A DNA stretch of 36,713 nt from Gloeomargaritaceae cyanobacterium C42_A2020_066 (GTDB taxonomy: Bacteria; Cyanobacteriota; Cyanobacteriia; Gloeomargaritales; Gloeomargaritaceae): contig JACYLR010000112.1 of assembly GCA_015272465.1 (NCBI GenBank), positions 1 through 36,713 of the forward strand, written 5' to 3'. This document shows positions 9,828 through 18,766 of the stretch, in pieces. How positions within the stretch are numbered: position 1 is the first letter of the stretch; each line of letters opens with the position of its first letter. A model generated the notes under the pieces. That model was not told the DNA's origin. It worked only from the letters and a program-made list of their open reading frames with translations, and made no database searches. The position numbers and the translations under genes are program-made.

Positions 9828-11057
9828 ATGTGGCAACGACGTACCATCCTCAAATCCGGCGGCCTCGCTCTGGTCGGCCTGGGTCTGGGCACCATTCCTA
9901 GCTTTCTCAGTCGGGCCGTGGCCCAATCGTCCCCACGGACTGCCGCGGCCGGCCGGGGGATTTTGGTGGTGATTTTTCAGCGGGGTGGCATGGATGGGCT
10001 GATGGCCGTCCCCCCTCTTACCGACCCCAACTTGGTGCGGTTGCGCCCCCAACTTGTGCCCGCGGCGGGTCAGGGCAAAGAGGGTCTCCAGGACTTGGAT
10101 GGTCGCTTTGGGCTGCACCCGGCGTTTGCGCCGCTGCTCCCCCTCTACCAAGCCGGCCACATGGCGATTGTCCACGGCGTCGGCTTGTCCACCACCACCC
10201 GCTCCCACTTTGACGCCCAGGATTATATGGAAACCGGCACCCCGGAGCGCAAAAACACCCGGTCGGGCTGGTTGAATCGCGCCCTGCAAGCGGCCGGCCG
10301 GCCGGGTGGTGAGTTTCAGGCCGTCTCCCTCACCCCCAATTTGCCCCGCAGTTTGGGCGGGACTCGGCCCGTGATGGCCCTCGGTAACCTGGACGATCTG
10401 GCCCAGCGCAGTGGGCGTGTCCTCCAGACGGCCGGCCCCAGTTTTGAGAGTCTCTACGACCAGACTAGCCAGCAACTCCTCCGCCAGACTGGTCGCGAGA
10501 GCCTGGAAATGGCCCGCTTGATCACCCACCTGGCTCGCCAGCCCCAGGCTGAAGGCTATCCCCCAACAAACCTCGGTCGTTCGCTGCGGCAGATTGCCCA
10601 GTTGATCAAAGCGGGGGTGGGCCTAGAGGTTGCCTTTGCCGAATCCCACGGTTGGGATACCCATGTCCGTCAGGCCAATAGCTTTATGGGGCCGGCCCGC
10701 GACTTGGCCCTCAGCCTGCGGGCGTTCTGGAACGACATGGCCAGCCAGCGGCAACGGTTAGTGGTGGTCACAATGACCGAATTTGGGCGCACCGTTGCTC
10801 AGAATGGCAACGCCGGTACCGACCACGGGCGGGGTTCCTGCTTCTTTGTCTTGGGCGAACCGGTCGCCGGGGGGCGAGTCTATGGTTCCGTCCCTCGACT
10901 CGAGCGGGAAGCCCTAGCTGACCGGCGGGACTTGCCTGTGACCACGGACTTTCGGGCAGTACTGGCGGGTACGGCCGGCCCTATTCTGGGCTGGGGGCAA
11001 ACCAGCCAAGTGTTTCCCGGCTGGCAGGGAAACCCTCTGCCGCTCTTGCGTGCCTGA
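9828..11057 (+). CDS. DUF1501 family protein, putatively exported
   Basis: 'RRTILKSGGLALVGLG' signal region, 'VVIFQRGGMDGLMAVPP', 'HGWDTHVRQ', 'MTEFGRTVAQNGNAGTDHGRGS' are typical of DUF1501. Located 12 bp after the DUF1800 gene. Confidence 0.93.
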   Translation: MWQRRTILKSGGLALVGLGLGTIPSFLSRAVAQSSPRTAAAGRGILVVIFQRGGMDGLMAVPPLTDPNLVRLRPQLVPAAGQGKEGLQDLDGRFGLHPAFAPLLPLYQAGHMAIVHGVGLSTTTRSHFDAQDYMETGTPERKNTRSGWLNRALQAAGRPGGEFQAVSLTPNLPRSLGGTRPVMALGNLDDLAQRSGRVLQTAGPSFESLYDQTSQQLLRQTGRESLEMARLITHLARQPQAEGYPPTNLGRSLRQIAQLIKAGVGLEVAFAESHGWDTHVRQANSFMGPARDLALSLRAFWNDMASQRQRLVVVTMTEFGRTVAQNGNAGTDHGRGSCFFVLGEPVAGGRVYGSVPRLEREALADRRDLPVTTDFRAVLAGTAGPILGWGQTSQVFPGWQGNPLPLLRA

Positions 11058-11306
11058 TCTCGGTCGTGCTGAAGCTGGGTACGGTCATGTCTAGACCCTA
11101 GGCGAGCCGGCAATGACCCCACTTGAACAAGCCCCTCGTCCTTGTGATGATCAGTAGGCCCGCGCTCCTCCCTACGCCTCTAGTCAGCTTCCCCATTAGC
11201 TTTGCCATCGGAGAGTGAGCGACTCTAAAGCAGGTTCTGGAGATCGGCTCTTTGAGATGTGTCAACCTCTAAGAATCTTGCTACACAGGCATTCGGCAGC
11301 ATGAAC

Positions 11307-12533
11307 CTAAAGCTGGCGATCCTGGCTCCCATAAACGGGTTCAGCGCCGCCCGGCCGGCCGACCAGTTGCCGTAACCCGCCGATCAACGCCAGGGTAGAC
11401 AAGGCCAAGCCGAGCCACAATCCATCGGCCCACGGCCGGGGTAAATCGAGTACCGCACCCCCCAGCGGTGGCCCGATTAAATACCCCACTGCCCAGCAGA
11501 GGGAGTTGACCGCCAGATAGAGACCGCGGCGTTCAACCGGAGCCAGGTCAGCCACAAAGGTTGATCCCATCGGCAAATAGGCCGCGGTCGCCACCGCCAA
11601 AAGGGTGAGAGCCACCAGAGTCAGCGGCACACTCGCCGCCCCCCAACGGCCGGCCGCCCATACAAAACAGAAGCCCACGGCCCAGAGGCCGGCTGAGACC
11701 TGAAGGGTTTGGGTCGGTTGCCAGGCACGAAAATAGCGCACCACAGGCCACTGCACCAGGGCGGTCACCAGCACGTAAAGGGTGAAAAAGCCACTCAGGG
11801 TAAGGTGACTGAAGGTGGCGCCGCCGACAAAATTGTGTAAGTAGAGGGGCAACGCCGTGTTGACTTGGGCTAGGTAGGACGTAAACAGGATGTTCAGGGG
11901 AATGAAGCCCAGCAGCAGCCGATCCCTGAGCAGATCATGCCACTCTCCCCGGCCGGCCGGCCGCACCCGGGTGCGTTTCGGTTCCTGAAATCCCCCGGCA
12001 ATAATTCCTAAAAAGACCAGGAACGACAGGCCATCCAGAATAAATAACCAACGGTAGGACTCAATCAGGAGGCCACCCAGAGCTACCCCCAAGCCCAACC
12101 CCAGGCTATCCCCCAACCGGGTTAGGGCGAAGGCACTGCGCCGCACCTCCCCTTCCGTCAGGTCAGCAACCGCCGCTTCATTGGCCGGCCAGTAGAGACC
12201 CACCCCCAAACCGAGGACAAGATTGCCGATCACTAGGCCATTAAAGTCCTGAGCGGCCGCCAAGCCAAAGGTACCCAGGGCCGAGAGCAGGGCCGAGAGC
12301 ATCAGGGTTCGCTTGCGTCCCACCCCCACTCGGTCGCTCCAGAGACCTCCTAGGATACGCCCCGCAATTCCCGTCACTGAACCCAGGCCCAGGGCCAACC
12401 CCACCCGGCCGGCCGACAGACCCACCTGGTTGACAAACACGATCGGGGCATAAAACAGGGTCAAGCCCGTCCCCACCTGGGACAGCAGCCGGCCGCCAAA
12501 CAGCACCCAAATTTGCGAAGTTAAGCCCAGCAT
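11307..12533 (-). CDS. MFS transporter
   Basis: 12-TM-like hydrophobic ORF with 'GRILGGLWSDRVGVGRKRTLM' (MFS motif A) and 'GNLVLGLGVGLYWPANEAAVADL'. Confidence 0.9.
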   Translation of the reverse strand: MLGLTSQIWVLFGGRLLSQVGTGLTLFYAPIVFVNQVGLSAGRVGLALGLGSVTGIAGRILGGLWSDRVGVGRKRTLMLSALLSALGTFGLAAAQDFNGLVIGNLVLGLGVGLYWPANEAAVADLTEGEVRRSAFALTRLGDSLGLGLGVALGGLLIESYRWLFILDGLSFLVFLGIIAGGFQEPKRTRVRPAGRGEWHDLLRDRLLLGFIPLNILFTSYLAQVNTALPLYLHNFVGGATFSHLTLSGFFTLYVLVTALVQWPVVRYFRAWQPTQTLQVSAGLWAVGFCFVWAAGRWGAASVPLTLVALTLLAVATAAYLPMGSTFVADLAPVERRGLYLAVNSLCWAVGYLIGPPLGGAVLDLPRPWADGLWLGLALSTLALIGGLRQLVGRPGGAEPVYGSQDRQL

Positions 12534-12566
12534 GACGCGCCAGAGAACGGGGACACCCTCGCCAGT

Positions 12567-13427
12567 CTAGGTCTGGGTTGCCGTTGTCTGAGGGAGATTG
12601 GCCTCCACCTGGGTAAAGGGCAGGGCTACGGGGGAGGCATCCATCCACGGCTTAAACACAGAGACCCACTCCGGCCGGCCGACCACCAGGGTGGGGAAGG
12701 AGACTTGGCTATAGTCCCGCCCGGCTTGTAGGGGAAAAGGGTCTGTGTCCCCAAGGGAAACCCAAGCGGCCCCAGCCGCCTGGGCAATCACCCACACCGC
12801 CGCCAAGTCCCACACCTTCGGCGTGGCCTCCACCGCCCCCACACAAACGCCCTGGGCCACACTCAGCAGGTTGTAGCTGGCTGCCCCCACCATGCGTACC
12901 TTGCAGGGGAAAGCGGGCCGCCACAGCCGCAGACTGCGGGAGCAAAAACTGAACAGATGATGCCCATCCACCGGGCCTGGGTTAGGGCGGAGCGGCCGGC
13001 CGTTCAGCGTTGCCAGCCTCTGGTCAGCCCAAGACAGCCCCTGAAACACCCAATTAAGCGCAGGCAAATGGACATAGCCCAGCACCGGCCGGCCGAAGTG
13101 GAGCAGCGCTAGGGAAATCCCCCAAATCGGCAGCCCCTGACTGTAGTTGGTCGTGCCATCAATCGGATCTACCACCCACACCCAATCCCGATCCGGGGCG
13201 GTCTGTTCCCCCTCTTCCGTCAGCAAGCCATGATCTGGGAAGGCAGCCCTAATCGCCTCGCATAGGGCCTGATCCGCCCAACGATCCGCAGCCGTTACCA
13301 GGGAGCCATCTCCCTTGACTTCTGCGACTATTGCATCTTGGCGCGCCAGCAGTTCCCCCCCCACTGCTGCCGTGGTTTGACTTGCAAACGTGAACAGCGC
13401 CGACCAGTCAAGCGCTTCGTGACCCAT
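12567..13427 (-). CDS. Inositol monophosphatase family protein
   Basis: 'LLTEEGEQ', 'VWVVDPIDGTTNYSQGLPIWGISLAL' and 'KVWDLAAVWVIAQAAGA' motifs of the IMPase/FBPase superfamily. Confidence 0.93.
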   Translation of the reverse strand: MGHEALDWSALFTFASQTTAAVGGELLARQDAIVAEVKGDGSLVTAADRWADQALCEAIRAAFPDHGLLTEEGEQTAPDRDWVWVVDPIDGTTNYSQGLPIWGISLALLHFGRPVLGYVHLPALNWVFQGLSWADQRLATLNGRPLRPNPGPVDGHHLFSFCSRSLRLWRPAFPCKVRMVGAASYNLLSVAQGVCVGAVEATPKVWDLAAVWVIAQAAGAAWVSLGDTDPFPLQAGRDYSQVSFPTLVVGRPEWVSVFKPWMDASPVALPFTQVEANLPQTTATQT

Positions 13428-13433
13428 CCAGCC

Positions 13434-14651
13434 CTAGTCCTCAGGACGGATTAGGCCCGTCACCACCGCCTGACTCAGGTCAGAATCCACCAGATAAGCC
13501 CCCGCCATATTCGCTTGGGCCAGATTGGTCTCGAACAGTAGCACATGGCATAGGGAGGCCCCAGTGAGGTCGGTGCCCGTCAAATCTGCCCCACTCAAGT
13601 CCGCCTCATTGAGAATGGCCCCTGCTAACACTGCCCCTCGCAGGGTCGCTCGCTGGAGATTGGCCCCCCCCAGATCAGCACTGGTCAGTACAGCTCCCTC
13701 CAAATTAGCCCCAGCCAGATTGGCACGGGTCAGGCGGGTATCCGTTAAATCCGCCCCCGCCAGATTAGCTGCTTCTAAAATCGCTTGGGTCAAGTTGACT
13801 CGCCGCAGCATCGCCCCTTGGAGTTGGGCTTTGGAGAGGTTGGTGCGGCTGAGGTCAACCCCGGCCAACCCCGCCTGCTGCAGGTTTGCACCGGTCATGT
13901 TGACCCGTGTCAAATTCGCCCGATCCAGGATTGCGCCCATCAAGCCCGCTTGGCTGAGGTTGGCATCCCGGAGAATGGCCCGGGTGAAGTCAGCATTGGC
14001 AGCCTTGATCCCCACCAGGGTACTGGTGCTGAGGTTCACTTCGCTAAGGATGGCTTCGCTTAAATCCGCTTCCTGGAGGGAGGCCCCACCCAAAATGGCC
14101 CGGCTTAGGTCTGCCTCCACCAGCTTGGCTCCGCTGAGGTCGGCCTTTCTCAGGGTGGCTTGGCTCAAATCCACACGGGATAGATCGGCAGTACAGAGCT
14201 TGGCATCGTTGAGGTTGGCGCGGGTCAGGTCAGCCCCCGTGAGGTTGGCCCCACTCAAATTGGCCCCCACCAAGTTGGCCCGGCTGAGATTGGCCCCGGA
14301 TAGGTTGGCCCCACTCAAATTGGCCCCCACCAAATCGGCCTCGGTCAGTTTGGCCCCAGAAAGGTTGGCGTCCTCTAGGTCAGCTCCGCTCAGGTAAGCC
14401 GCCACCAACTTCGTGGCCGACAGGTTCGCGCCTCGGAGGTTGGCACTGCTCAGATCGGCTTCCCGGAGCACGGCCCGGCTCAAGTCCGCCTTGCTCAGAT
14501 TGGTACCGCTGAAGGTGACGCCCGCCAGTTTCGCCCGGCTAAGGTTAATCTCCCGTAAAATGGCGAGGGCCAAATCGGCACCACTCAGGCTGGCCTTACT
14601 GAAATCTCGGTCGCCCGCCGCGTAACGACGCAGGAGTTGGTCAGCGTCCAT
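13434..14651 (-). CDS. Pentapeptide repeat protein
   Basis: Continuous A(D/N)LSxA tandem pentapeptides over about 380 aa. Confidence 0.97.
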   Translation of the reverse strand: MDADQLLRRYAAGDRDFSKASLSGADLALAILREINLSRAKLAGVTFSGTNLSKADLSRAVLREADLSSANLRGANLSATKLVAAYLSGADLEDANLSGAKLTEADLVGANLSGANLSGANLSRANLVGANLSGANLTGADLTRANLNDAKLCTADLSRVDLSQATLRKADLSGAKLVEADLSRAILGGASLQEADLSEAILSEVNLSTSTLVGIKAANADFTRAILRDANLSQAGLMGAILDRANLTRVNMTGANLQQAGLAGVDLSRTNLSKAQLQGAMLRRVNLTQAILEAANLAGADLTDTRLTRANLAGANLEGAVLTSADLGGANLQRATLRGAVLAGAILNEADLSGADLTGTDLTGASLCHVLLFETNLAQANMAGAYLVDSDLSQAVVTGLIRPED

Positions 14652-14709
14652 GCCAGATGTCCAAGGGTACGGATAAGCCGCACGGTTATGCCTATCTTCT
14701 CAGATAATC

Positions 14710-15378
14710 TCAAGTTAGCAAGAGGGCGACAAGGCCACATAGGGCAATGCCGTCGAAAACCCCGGCTCCACCAATACTCAACACCCCTGCACCCATGTGT
14801 TTCAAGTCGGGCAGGTGGAGGAGGTCAGCCCCAATGAGCGTGCCCAGTACACCTCCGGCAAAAGCGACTGGAGCGGCATGATCCGGGGCGACTAGGAAAG
14901 TAAGCAAGGCAGCCGTCAGGGGGGCAGTGAGGGCGTCCATCTGGATCCCGATGCCCGGCACGACCCGCGCAGCAAAGTAGCTGACTAGGCTGACCCCCGC
15001 CGTAACGGTGAGGATGGCCAGGGGACTGGCTTGGAAAAACTGGTAAACGGCTAACAGGACGGGGATCAGGCCACCCCCCAGGTTAAGGGCGATAACTGTT
15101 TCCTGGGTGGTGCGGCTCAGGGGAAACCCCCAGTAGTGGGCCAGCCAAGGATTGGGGGGGAGTACGGGTGTCAACACCGCGACTTGCCGGCGATAGAGGG
15201 GCAGGTTGATCAGGCTGCCCAGGAGAATGAGATAGAAGACTAGCAGGCCGGCCGGGGCACTGAGGCCCAACTTGGCGGCAGCAAAGCTGACCACATCCAG
15301 GGTGAGGAGTAGGGCCAGTACCGGCAGTCCCAAGACCAGCACGGCCATTAACAGGATGGGGATCGGCAGGAAAACCAT
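14710..15378 (-). CDS. DUF1614-like membrane protein
   Basis: Hydrophobic protein with 'SLINLPLYR', 'NLGGGLIPVLLAVYQF' and 'GVLGTLIGADLLHLPDL...GAGVLSIGGAGVFDGIALCGLVALLL'. Confidence 0.8.
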   Translation of the reverse strand: MVFLPIPILLMAVLVLGLPVLALLLTLDVVSFAAAKLGLSAPAGLLVFYLILLGSLINLPLYRRQVAVLTPVLPPNPWLAHYWGFPLSRTTQETVIALNLGGGLIPVLLAVYQFFQASPLAILTVTAGVSLVSYFAARVVPGIGIQMDALTAPLTAALLTFLVAPDHAAPVAFAGGVLGTLIGADLLHLPDLKHMGAGVLSIGGAGVFDGIALCGLVALLLT

Positions 15379-15381
15379 AGC

Positions 15382-15579
15382 CTAGGCCAGCCCCAGCATG
15401 GCTTCCAGGGTGAAGTAGAGGAAGAGCACTGCACTGATCAGAAAGCCCACCACCGCCACCGCAGTCAGCGGCCGGCCGAGGAGGGCGCGCAGGGGCTGGA
15501 TCAGGGTCAACACCACCCCCAGGATGACGGTGACAAAGTACTGGGCATAGCGGCCCACGTTAATCCAAAACTCCCGCAT
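15382..15579 (-). CDS. DUF751/Ycf33-like small membrane protein
   Basis: 65 aa 'MREFWINVGRYAQYFVTVILGVVLTLIQPLRALLGRPLTAVAVVGFLISAVLFLYFTLEAMLGLA' matches the DUF751/Ycf33 pattern. Confidence 0.8.
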   Translation of the reverse strand: MREFWINVGRYAQYFVTVILGVVLTLIQPLRALLGRPLTAVAVVGFLISAVLFLYFTLEAMLGLA

Positions 15580-15692
15580 GGCGCTGATCTCCTCATGGCT
15601 GGCTTGGCCCCGTACTCATGGTGCCACGGGTCACGGGGACTGCCTACGGACAACCGGCCGGCCGGTGCCCAAATTATTAAGATTTCGATAGG

Positions 15693-16403
15693 ATGGTTTA
15701 CGAAACATTACATTCTCGCTGTGGGCGACTCAGGAGGCTGGGGATGATCGGTCGTATTGATGGTCAGCGGTTATGGCGGCGACTCGCCACGCTGGGTGCG
15801 GTCAGTATTCTGGCCATGGGTTTTGCCGCAGCGCTTACGGGTGTGATGCTGGCGTTCTACTACGAGCCAGTCGCGGGGGGCGCTCATGAGTCCCTGGCGC
15901 GGGTGGTGCAGGACATTCCCAATGGCTGGCTGGTGCAGTCCCTGCACGACTGGGCGGGTAATGGGGTTATCGCCTTGGGGCTGATTCAGATCGTTGTGCT
16001 GTTTTTAGGGCGACGATTCCAGCCGGGTTGGCTAGTGGCCTGGATCAGTGGCATCCTGCTGGTGCTGGCAACGATTGGCCTGGGCTGGACTGCCATGATC
16101 TTGGATTGGGATCAGGTGGGGTATTGGCGGCAGAAGGTTGAGTTACTGACGATTGAGGCGATCCCCGTTCTGGGAGCAACCCTACGGGATGCGATCACCG
16201 GGGGGGCAGGCATCTCCTCTACTACGGTGGCGCACCAGTATGCCCTCCACAGCTATGTGCTATCTCTGGGGGCGATGTTGCTAGCCGTAGTGCATTTGGC
16301 CAGCTTACTCTGGCAAGAACTTCAGGATGCTGAGGTGATCAAAGGTTGGCAACCCTGGGGTCGGCCGGCCGCCCTCAATTCTGAGGAATCCTCCCTGGGT
16401 TAG
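15693..16403 (+). CDS. Cytochrome b6-like (cytochrome b N-terminal domain) protein
   Basis: 'LAFYYEPVAGGAHESLARVVQDIPNGWLVQSLHDW' and 'WDQVGYWRQKVELLTIEAIPVLG...HQYALHSYVLSLGAMLLAVVHL' align with PetB. The start may be the in-frame ATG at 15744. Confidence 0.87.
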   Translation: MVYETLHSRCGRLRRLGMIGRIDGQRLWRRLATLGAVSILAMGFAAALTGVMLAFYYEPVAGGAHESLARVVQDIPNGWLVQSLHDWAGNGVIALGLIQIVVLFLGRRFQPGWLVAWISGILLVLATIGLGWTAMILDWDQVGYWRQKVELLTIEAIPVLGATLRDAITGGAGISSTTVAHQYALHSYVLSLGAMLLAVVHLASLLWQELQDAEVIKGWQPWGRPAALNSEESSLG

Positions 16404-16716
16404 GGGAGCGCGAGGGTGGGGTGTTGGTCGGCGGGGGGGCTGATTTGAAGCTCTCGGCCGGCCGCTCCTCCCAGAGAATCGTCAGTTCCTTGGGCTGGCA
16501 GCGCTTGATGTTCACCGTGATCCCCGTAGCGCCCTCGTCCTCTAGGTCTTCGAGATAGCCAGACTGGCAAGATTCGGCCTCAGATTTACTGGCAAAGGGA
16601 CCAAAGAAATAGGTGCAATGGGGTACAGTAGTGGTCACTTCAATCCACCAGGCAAGACCTAATTTCTCAAGGAGAGTTAAGGCAATATCTTCAAGGGGCA
16701 TCGTTAGAAATTGCAT
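16375..16716 (-). CDS. DUF1816 domain protein
   Basis: 'LAWWIEVTTTVPHCTYFFGPFASKSEAESCQSGYLEDLEDEGATGITVNIKRCQPKELTI' matches cyanobacterial DUF1816. The 3' end overlaps the convergent cytochrome b-like gene by 29 bp. Confidence 0.85.
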   Translation of the reverse strand: MQFLTMPLEDIALTLLEKLGLAWWIEVTTTVPHCTYFFGPFASKSEAESCQSGYLEDLEDEGATGITVNIKRCQPKELTILWEERPAESFKSAPPPTNTPPSRSPNPGRIPQN

Positions 16717-16811
16717 GGTACATCAGGGGCTATAAAAGCTAGAGGTGAACCAACCGCTTCCTCATTTATTACCTCGGTAGGCCAGGTCTGTGGCAATTCC
16801 TAGCCATTTAA

Positions 16812-16841
16812 CCTAAAACCAGAGCGGTTGACCGTTTTAGG
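16812..16841. repeat. Perfect 8-bp inverted repeat CCTAAAAC-N14-GTTTTAGG in the divergent intergenic region
   Basis: Direct reading: 16812-16819 CCTAAAAC, 16834-16841 GTTTTAGG. Confidence 0.7.
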
Positions 16842-17069
16842 AAAGGGGGCGGTGGCCTAGTGTAGAAGTTAGAGTGTGGCTTGGGGCATCATGTGAATCA
16901 AGCTTGCTGACACCACACGTAGGATTAAGGGGAGGTAAAGCCATCACAGGGTTCATCAATTTTGAAAAGCTTCGATAGTTGAAATCTGATTTGATGGTAC
17001 CAGATTAGCGTAAGATTTCTAAATAATCTATACCTTCAACTCAAATTTTTCAGATTCTGGCCAGCGCTG

Positions 17070-18197
17070 ATGCTCTCCTCGCCCCGTTCGGGTTACACCC
17101 TACCTGTGTTTGCCTGTGCCAGTGCCCTAGCGGCGCTCCACTACTTGCGAACGGGCCGGCCGGCCGAGACGGTGGAGGTGGATCTGCTGCGGCCGGCCGA
17201 GCGGGTGACGATTGCCATTGAGCAGGTAGCTCCTGTACAACCGGGGATGGTTCTGGGGATCACCCGGTCTGACCCTGGCGACAATCTCGACCTCACCCGC
17301 CACACACCCATCTGGGCCTTGGTCACTTGGGGGCCGGCCGACCAAGACACGCCGATCCATCTCATGGGTGGGGAAGGCATAGGAGTTAACGCTGAAGGAG
17401 GTACCGCGGCTATCTCGCGCTACGCCCGTGAATTGCTCCTCACCAACCTGCAAACCTGGCTACCGAAGGGAAAAACCCTCGTGGTCACGGTCATTCTCCC
17501 CGCCGGAAGATCTTTAGCAACCCGCACCTCCAACGCTGCCTTTGGCATTGTTGAGGGCTTGGCCTTGCTGGGGACGACGGGGATCAGTCAGCCCCTGAGT
17601 GCGCCCGCCCAACTGGCCCAGTTTCAGCAGACCTTGGCCGCCAAGACCCATTTGGAAACACTCGTGTTTTGCATCGGGGAGAATGGCCTCGACCTAGCTA
17701 CCCAGTTGGGGATTCCTGCCGAGCACCAAGTCAAGACGGCCAATTGGCTGGGGCCGCTCTTGGTTGCCGCGGGGCAACAGGGGGTCAGGTCGATCCTGCT
17801 GCTGGGCTATCACGGCAAACTGATCAAGCTGGCCGGGGGCATTTTCCACACCCATCACCACCTGGCGGATGGTCGATTGGAGATTCTGGTGGCCTGTGGG
17901 GTGGCGGCCGGCCTGCCCCTCGACCTGCTGCACGCCCTAGCGGCCTGTCCAACCACCGAAGCGGCCCTCGTCTACCTACGACAGACGGATGTAGAGCAGG
18001 GCACCCACTGGACTGCTGCCCTCTACAGCGAAATTGGGCAGCGGATTGAGCAGCGCAGCCGAGCCTATATCCACACCCATGCTGAAACTGATGTCGCCGT
18101 GGCCACGATGCTGTTTGACCGGCATCGGCGGATCATTGCCCAAGGCCGGCCGGCCGCTGATCTCCTCGCCAGGCTCACTCAGAGAACAGACCGCTGA
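17070..18197 (+). CDS. cbiD: Cobalt-precorrin-5B C(1)-methyltransferase
   Basis: 'RSGYTLPVFACASALAALHYL', 'GEGIGVNAEGG' and 'LLGYHGKLIKLAGGIFHTHHHLADGRLEIL' are CbiD motifs. Confidence 0.93.
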   Translation: MLSSPRSGYTLPVFACASALAALHYLRTGRPAETVEVDLLRPAERVTIAIEQVAPVQPGMVLGITRSDPGDNLDLTRHTPIWALVTWGPADQDTPIHLMGGEGIGVNAEGGTAAISRYARELLLTNLQTWLPKGKTLVVTVILPAGRSLATRTSNAAFGIVEGLALLGTTGISQPLSAPAQLAQFQQTLAAKTHLETLVFCIGENGLDLATQLGIPAEHQVKTANWLGPLLVAAGQQGVRSILLLGYHGKLIKLAGGIFHTHHHLADGRLEILVACGVAAGLPLDLLHALAACPTTEAALVYLRQTDVEQGTHWTAALYSEIGQRIEQRSRAYIHTHAETDVAVATMLFDRHRRIIAQGRPAADLLARLTQRTDR

Positions 18198-18766
18198 GCG
18201 TGACAGGCTTGTAAATCCGGCAGGGTAAACAGGGCCATAAACCCCAGGCCCTCGGTGGCGTAGACCTCTGCTGCACCTTGCTGCCGATCCACAACCGCCA
18301 TCACCTGATCGACCCGGTATCCCACGTCTCGTAACACCCGTACCGCCTTGAGGGCCGACTGGCCGGTGGTGACCACATCCTCCACGACAACAACCACCGC
18401 ATTCTGGGGCAACTCCGGGCCTTCGATCTGGCTGCGCGCCCCATAGCCCTTAGGTTCCTTGCGGATAATCAGGCCGGCCACGGGATGATCAGTGGGCGCT
18501 GAGACCACCGCCACAGACGAAACAAGGGGATCGGCTCCCAGCGTCAACCCAGCCACAGCCTGGGCCTCAACGGGGAGTTGCTGGTGCAGGAGATGACCCA
18601 CGGCCCACGCACCCTGGGGCTGGAGGATTACCGGCTTGCAGTTGATGTAGTAAGGGCTGGTTTGGCCAGAGGCGAGGACAAATTCCCCCTCCCGGTAGGC
18701 ATGGGTGACCAGCAGATCCAAAAGTAACTGCCGCAGTTGGGCAGCATCGGTGGGAAGACTGCTCAC
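18179..18766 (-). CDS. pyrE: Orotate phosphoribosyltransferase
   Basis: 'YREGEFVLASGQTSPYYINCKPVILQP', 'GLTLGADPLVSSVAV', 'KGYGARSQIEGP', 'VVVVEDVVTTGQSALKAVRVL'. Start set at GTG (18766-18764), overlapping the upstream stop in a GTGA arrangement. Confidence 0.92.
   Translation of the reverse strand: MSSLPTDAAQLRQLLLDLLVTHAYREGEFVLASGQTSPYYINCKPVILQPQGAWAVGHLLHQQLPVEAQAVAGLTLGADPLVSSVAVVSAPTDHPVAGLIIRKEPKGYGARSQIEGPELPQNAVVVVVEDVVTTGQSALKAVRVLRDVGYRVDQVMAVVDRQQGAAEVYATEGLGFMALFTLPDLQACHAQRSVL

Noticed and set aside
9717-10529. 270-aa minus-strand ORF opposite DUF1800/DUF1501 genes
   Set aside because: Antisense to two well-supported genes; no domain signature.
13525-14397. 290-aa plus-strand ORF opposite the pentapeptide gene
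   Set aside because: Low-complexity shadow (SAPxRLAPxK repeats) caused by the periodic repeat codons on the other strand.
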